A stretch of DNA of 34,126 bases from positions 1 to 34,126 of the forward strand of contig UQDF01000020.1 of the NCBI GenBank assembly GCA_900539765.1, read 5' to 3'. A program made the position numbers and the translations under genes. The stretch comes from an uncultured Porphyromonas sp. (GTDB lineage Bacteria > Bacteroidota > Bacteroidia > Bacteroidales > Porphyromonadaceae). Within the stretch, counting starts at the first letter, position 1. The number at the start of each line of letters is the position of its first letter. Under the pieces are notes generated by a model. That model saw only the letters and a program-made list of their open reading frames with translations, made no database searches and was not told the DNA's origin. Shown here one piece after another: positions 32,201 to 34,126 of this stretch.

Positions 32201-33833
32201 GCTCGGCAGTGCTAAGCCCGAGGTGACCGCCAAGGATTCGCTCGGACACAACTACCCCGTCAAGTATGCCGTGGTCAATCCCAACAGCATCACCGTCACC
32301 GGCACCGACTCCGTCACGATACGGGTCAATGTCTACGCTGCCGACAAAGCTCGTGAGATGCGTATGGAGCGCGTCTATCCATACATTGATGCGGGTATCT
32401 CCTTGCTCACCTTCCTGCGTGACATCTCCCTCACCTACACCCGCACTTCGTCGCTGCACTTGCCTGGCTTCCTTCCCGACATCAAGGCTGCGGGCGGCCA
32501 GGGTTACCCGATGCAGGGCGTTATGGCTCCAGGTCTTGCCTTTGCTTTTGGCTTTACTGACAATGACTTCGTCCGTGAGGCGGCGCAGCGTGGTTGGCTT
32601 CTCAAGCAGGCGGAAAACATCAACCCCGCTATGTACTCCCTCGCGGAAGACGCTACGGCACGTCTCAACCTCGAGCCCCTCAAAGACCTCAAAGTGACGC
32701 TCACCTGGGACTACCATACCAATAAAGCGGTGCAGACGCAGTATATGTTTGAGGGAGCTCCCGAGACTTACAGCGGTACCTTTACCGCCGGAACCATCGG
32801 ACTCAAGGGCTTCTTCGCCAGTGCTAATGCTGGCGATGGCTACAAGACGAGTACCTTTGACAACCTCCTCAGCTACCAGCAGGAGATGGTGCAGCGACTG
32901 ACCAACCAATATAGTGCTATCGCCGGAGCTGATGCGCCCGAGGTGCGCCCCAACAGTCCCGACGTACTGATCCCTGCCTTCATCGCTGCTTATACGGCTC
33001 GTGGTCTAGACGGAGCGACGCCTTTCCACTCGATCTGGCGCACCCTCCCCAACTGGAGCATTACCTACACGGGGCTGACTAAGATTCCCGTCTTGGCAGA
33101 TCTCTTCCGCAACTTCTCCCTCTCCCACACCTATCGCAATAGTTATAGTGTGGCGAACTACAACTCCTTTATCTCGTGGCAACCGATCGCGCAGGAGCAA
33201 CGCATGGGCTACATAGAGATGCCCGCTGATGATGCTACTGGTGGTGCCAATGGTATGCGTCGTGTCGCCTCTTCTCCCTACGATATCACGCAGGTCTCCA
33301 TCCGTGAGTCCTTTGCACCGCTCATTGGGGTCGAGATAACTTTGCAAAATGGACTTGGCTTCAACACGCGCTGGAACAAGTCGAGAGATCTGATGCTCAA
33401 CCTCACCTCCTTCCAGGTTATCGAAAACAGCCGCAACGAGATCTCCGTCGGGATCAACTACAAGGTCGATGACTTCAGCAAGCTCATCGGCATCAAGCGC
33501 CGAGCACCTCAGCGCACGGGAGCACAGGCGCAGGGAGGTAATAAGGAGAACCCACTCTTTGCTTCGGGCGGTGCTATGACGCTGCGCTGCGAGTACTCGT
33601 ACAATCACTCCTCGATGCTCATTCGCAAGATACAGGAGTCCTTCACGCAGGCGACCAATGGCAACGTGGCGCACGTCATCAAGCTCAGTGCCGACTACGC
33701 TCTCAGCCGTATGCTCACCATACGAGGCTACTTCGACTGGAATATGAATCACCCGCTCGTGAGCACCGCCTCCTTCCCCGTAAACAATACCTCCTTCGGC
33801 GTCGCCCTCCGCATCAGCCTCACCCAGCAGTAA
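26280..33833 (+). CDS. sprA: SprA/Sov, outer-membrane translocon of the type IX secretion system
   Basis: A 2,517-residue giant beta-barrel protein that forms the outer-membrane channel of the Bacteroidota type IX secretion system (Sov in P. gingivalis, SprA in gliding flavobacteria). It has an N-terminal signal peptide (about 1-26, MIPRRRILCAWLALLCALVG). SprA-type sequence runs along the whole chain, for example IQANVQASVGTKLNFNLNYN (about 200), repeated amphipathic strands, YIDDFETSQSSIDL (about 825), and a C-terminal barrel strand ending VALRISLTQQ. A low-complexity charged insert (about 1915-1950, rich in Arg, Asn, Ser and Asp) interrupts one loop. Its length is very close to known Sov/SprA proteins and the frame is uninterrupted. 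No secreted protein with a type IX C-terminal domain is encoded in the window. Confidence 0.95.
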   Translation: MIPRRRILCAWLALLCALVGVVRLFAMPPLSVSATALPAGPDSLRYPVQPTAPESYEWLEQESALDLRTPSVVTHEFVFNPATGLYLLVTKVGGKQVGTPIPYTLEQYVAYVERNGVQNYFLERAAQDEKEQQGKGFNPFDFGFELGPAEKIFGPGGVRVRTQGSAEVSMGVKSNATDNPSIPIRSRRHTFFDFDQKIQANVQASVGTKLNFNLNYNTQATFDFDSKKLKLAYEGEEDDIIKVLEAGNVSLQSKNSLIQGGASLFGIHSKLQFGKLDVDFVVSQQEAETKRVSTDRGAQTTPFEFSANQYDENRHFYLGHYFRDHYNKAMSTLPFISSGVKINRIEVWVTNKRGNFDEARNIVAFTDMGEAERVTARGVTTNGSTQGLPANQANSLYSWLLGQPALRQVDQVSQMLEGQLRGGVDYAKIESARRLNANEYRINDQLGTLSLQVRLQPDEVVGVAFEYTYQGKVYQVGEFSSDRSDRTADNLFVKLLKGSSMTPTAPYWQFMMRNVYSLGSSVYNLKAEHFKLDVFYRNDSTGTAIPYINEGKVAGQLLTRVLGMDRLDSRNEPHPDGVFDFVPGYTVDAERGLVIFTSTEPFGSYLAEQIGDPAIAERYVYREIYDTTMVAAQQVAERDKFILRGEYQAANSGQISLGAMNVTPGSVRVTAGGATLVENVDYTVNYAMGTVTILNEAILNSGTRVDVSLENRGFLNLQRKTVLGLDLNYHFTPDLTLGGTFMYLSEMPLTAKPVMGRESMQNSLWGLNLSWRTESQWLTRILDYIPLLDLTKPSEVALNMEFAHLIPGHYEGRYTKGHSYIDDFETSQSSIDLLNPYAWMLSSTPWHDPADGAADLFPEARLVNDLRYGNRRALLNWFYIDPMLNRAGSSLTPSYLRNNPDMLSNHYSREVRMSELFPYRDENFAQQSYLQTLCLAYYPDERGPYNVNSDQVGSDGKLMNPTENWGGMMRKIDQSDFEAANIEYIEFWMMDPFIYPETAPTSGKLFFNLGEVSEEVLKDEKKFFENGMPLNDDPSATIETVWGRVPIRQTAGYSFDNAAGARSKQDVGFNGLSSEQEKTFPAYADYLSAIRGKVSGEVLEQWQGDPMSPLNDPAGDSFRHYRDERYDQLQAPILERYKYYNGVEGNSAEATNETGSYSVASRVVPDVEDINQDNTLNEQESYFEYELALSPAEMQVGHNYIVDERSVNVKLANGKQETVKWYQFKIPVREPTRRVGGIADLKSIRFMRLYLTQWDKPVVLRFGTFKMVRGEWRQYDRPLHAPSVTPISNGTMEVNTVNIEENGDRKPINYILPPGVSRSVSPSQAQAIRQNEQALSLRIKRLAPGDARAVYKNTGLDLRRYKRIELFVHAEELPEEGTPTGNGEMTAFLRLGSDYTNNYYEYSVPLELTPFGTYSDNAKDREMVWPKDNKVDFRFDLLTGLKMKRNAAQANGETDLYTPYSVPDAERPRNTITVMGNPSLSNVKTIMIGVRNSAGQIKSAEIWVNELRLSEYQEQGGWATNADLQVQLSDLGSFNARGSYRTAGFGALDQSLAQRQLEDTGFLNLSTQVELGKFFPEKAKVRIPLYYSYQNEVIRPQYNPLDQDLLLTEALDNAANESVRDSIKTMALTRTQAHALSLSNVGVNIQSKTPMPYDPANFTFGYSRSWDEKNSPEIVYDRNRTWQATAQYQYTPVVAPWKPFTKLKQGKGSSEAIRTVTSTLRAYQINYLPSRLAFNSSILRNYSEHQVRNLMPGGAAMADWSLPATFVQNFIWQRAANIVWNPTTNLKLSFNSGTNARIVEPHVQVNRELAPDDYTLWRDSVWQSIRSWGLPMQYNQTANATYTLPLALIPFMDFVSATATYMASYNWDRGALTQQGASMGNVVRNQMKLDGRVNILFQTLYRKFDWYKDYEKRQNKSNNRDNRSASRRDARASRSDQEPADKAPEASQRKKPAPLRFTKEVVLRPDTTITINHQLGSAKPEVTAKDSLGHNYPVKYAVVNPNSITVTGTDSVTIRVNVYAADKAREMRMERVYPYIDAGISLLTFLRDISLTYTRTSSLHLPGFLPDIKAAGGQGYPMQGVMAPGLAFAFGFTDNDFVREAAQRGWLLKQAENINPAMYSLAEDATARLNLEPLKDLKVTLTWDYHTNKAVQTQYMFEGAPETYSGTFTAGTIGLKGFFASANAGDGYKTSTFDNLLSYQQEMVQRLTNQYSAIAGADAPEVRPNSPDVLIPAFIAAYTARGLDGATPFHSIWRTLPNWSITYTGLTKIPVLADLFRNFSLSHTYRNSYSVANYNSFISWQPIAQEQRMGYIEMPADDATGGANGMRRVASSPYDITQVSIRESFAPLIGVEITLQNGLGFNTRWNKSRDLMLNLTSFQVIENSRNEISVGINYKVDDFSKLIGIKRRAPQRTGAQAQGGNKENPLFASGGAMTLRCEYSYNHSSMLIRKIQESFTQATNGNVAHVIKLSADYALSRMLTIRGYFDWNMNHPLVSTASFPVNNTSFGVALRISLTQQ

Positions 33834-33838
33834 CGCCC

Positions 33839-33914
33839 AGCTCGATACGCTCTCTGTGCCAGGTCGATACGCTCTCTGTATCAGGTCGATACGCTCTCTG
33901 TGTCAGCTCGATAC
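33839..33914. repeat. Tandem 22-bp repeat, three units plus a partial fourth
   Basis: Units start at 33839, 33861 and 33883 with consensus AGSTCGATACGCTCTCTGTR followed by two bases. A partial fourth unit (AGCTCGATACTT) starts at 33905. Differences are confined to the third position and the last four bases. The tandem starts five bases after the sprA stop codon. Confidence 0.9.
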
Positions 33915-33925
33915 TTGTAGCCCTT

Positions 33926-33955
33926 TGTAGGGACGCACGGTCTGTGCGTCCGTCC
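33926..33955. repeat. Hairpin element, inverted copy of 68-108
   Basis: A perfect 8-bp stem GGACGCAC (33931-33938) / GTGCGTCC (33944-33951) has a 5-nt loop. TGTAGGGACGCACGG and GCGTCCGTCC are the reverse complements of the two blocks at 94-108 and 68-77. Confidence 0.75.
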
Positions 33956-34058
33956 TCGTTAAAGTCTTGACGCTGTAACCTTTGACACAACGGACGCCAT
34001 CCGACTAGACACTAGCGAGTGTTCCTACAGCTGCTTACACGTAGTAATTTCCGATTCT

Positions 34059-34126
34059 CCACGTGGAAAACAAAAAATCTCCACGTAGGCGAGAAATAAA
34101 ACTTCGGAGGAATCAAATGAAACTTC
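34059..34126. repeat. Repeat family B, second copy (cut by window end)
   Basis: These 68 nt match 25332-25399 without gaps, with six differences, in the same orientation. The window ends inside the repeat, so the full length of this copy is unknown. Confidence 0.88.

Larger units (their letters stand above)
33834..34126. other. Intergenic region after sprA
   Basis: These 293 nt to the window end hold tandem 22-mers, the inverted copy of the left-end hairpin element, a small hairpin near 34008-34021 (ACACT/AGTGT), and the start of a family B array. No gene or clear sprA terminator was seen. Confidence 0.7.

Noticed and set aside
33006..33752. Long antisense open frames within sprA (also 32166-32909)
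   Set aside because: They are complementary-strand shadows of a strongly supported coding frame, with no family-like sequence or start signals.
33839..33914. CRISPR array
   Set aside because: The units are directly adjacent with no spacers, only three to four copies exist, and no cas genes are present.

Overview
The window looks like a chromosomal segment from a Porphyromonas-like member of the Bacteroidota. This is inferred from gene content, not from a database search. The supports are a complete hmuYRSTUV haem-uptake set, a 2,517-residue SprA/Sov translocon of the type IX secretion system beside ruvA, a meso-diaminopimelate dehydrogenase, and repeated Bacteroidota-type -7 promoter boxes (TAnnTTTG, often exactly TACCTTTG) with no obvious Shine-Dalgarno sites. 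All genes read as intact. I see no tRNA, rRNA, transposase, phage gene or CRISPR array.

Layout. 1-336: intergenic hairpins, then the promoter of a class I aldolase (337-1218), which ends in a strong hairpin shared with a convergent small RRM protein (1398-1658, minus). 1881-1958: divergent promoters for the RRM gene and for cca (2025-3491). cca is followed by an unrecognised 211-residue gene (3507-4142), glnS (4232-5929), a DedA-family membrane protein (5952-6611) and an SDR-type L-threonine 3-dehydrogenase (6676-7632). 7633-8126: a repeat-rich convergent gap with a chain of mini-hairpins. 8127-16744 (minus): the hmu operon, made of haemophore lipoprotein, TonB-dependent receptor, membrane-anchored CobN-like HmuS, and the small membrane proteins HmuT, HmuU and HmuV. 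17115-24573 (minus): a tightly packed run murB, MBL-LipB fusion, YpfJ-like metallopeptidase, ddh, lgt, flavodiiron protein, nagB. 24661-25143 (minus): a SPOR-domain lipoprotein. 25227-25562: a second repeat array. 25563-26171: ruvA, then sprA (26280-33833). 33834-34126: tandem 22-mers, a hairpin element, and the start of another copy of the second array.

How the genes work together. HmuY would capture haem at the surface and HmuR would import it. HmuS, held in the periplasm by a membrane segment at each end, would act on the porphyrin, and HmuU/HmuV resemble a TolQ/TolR-like proton-driven motor. The murB-to-nagB run mixes cell-wall precursor enzymes (MurB, Ddh, NagB), lipoprotein acylation (Lgt), lipoate attachment (LipB) and oxygen or NO defence (flavodiiron protein). 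Lgt would lipidate HmuY and the SPOR protein.

The least explained content is intergenic. A chain of about seven consecutive mini-palindromes at 7791-7951 has arms that change together from unit to unit, and a shorter relative with a shared head lies at 16916-16991, so the two copies bracket the hmu operon. A related CGGAGGAA-rich array at 25310-25491 has a 68-nt copy at 34059-34126, so these two bracket ruvA-sprA. Degenerate TTAGANN heptamer tandems sit exactly at the stops of ddh and ruvA. These repeat systems and the MBL-LipB fusion are the main candidates for something undescribed.
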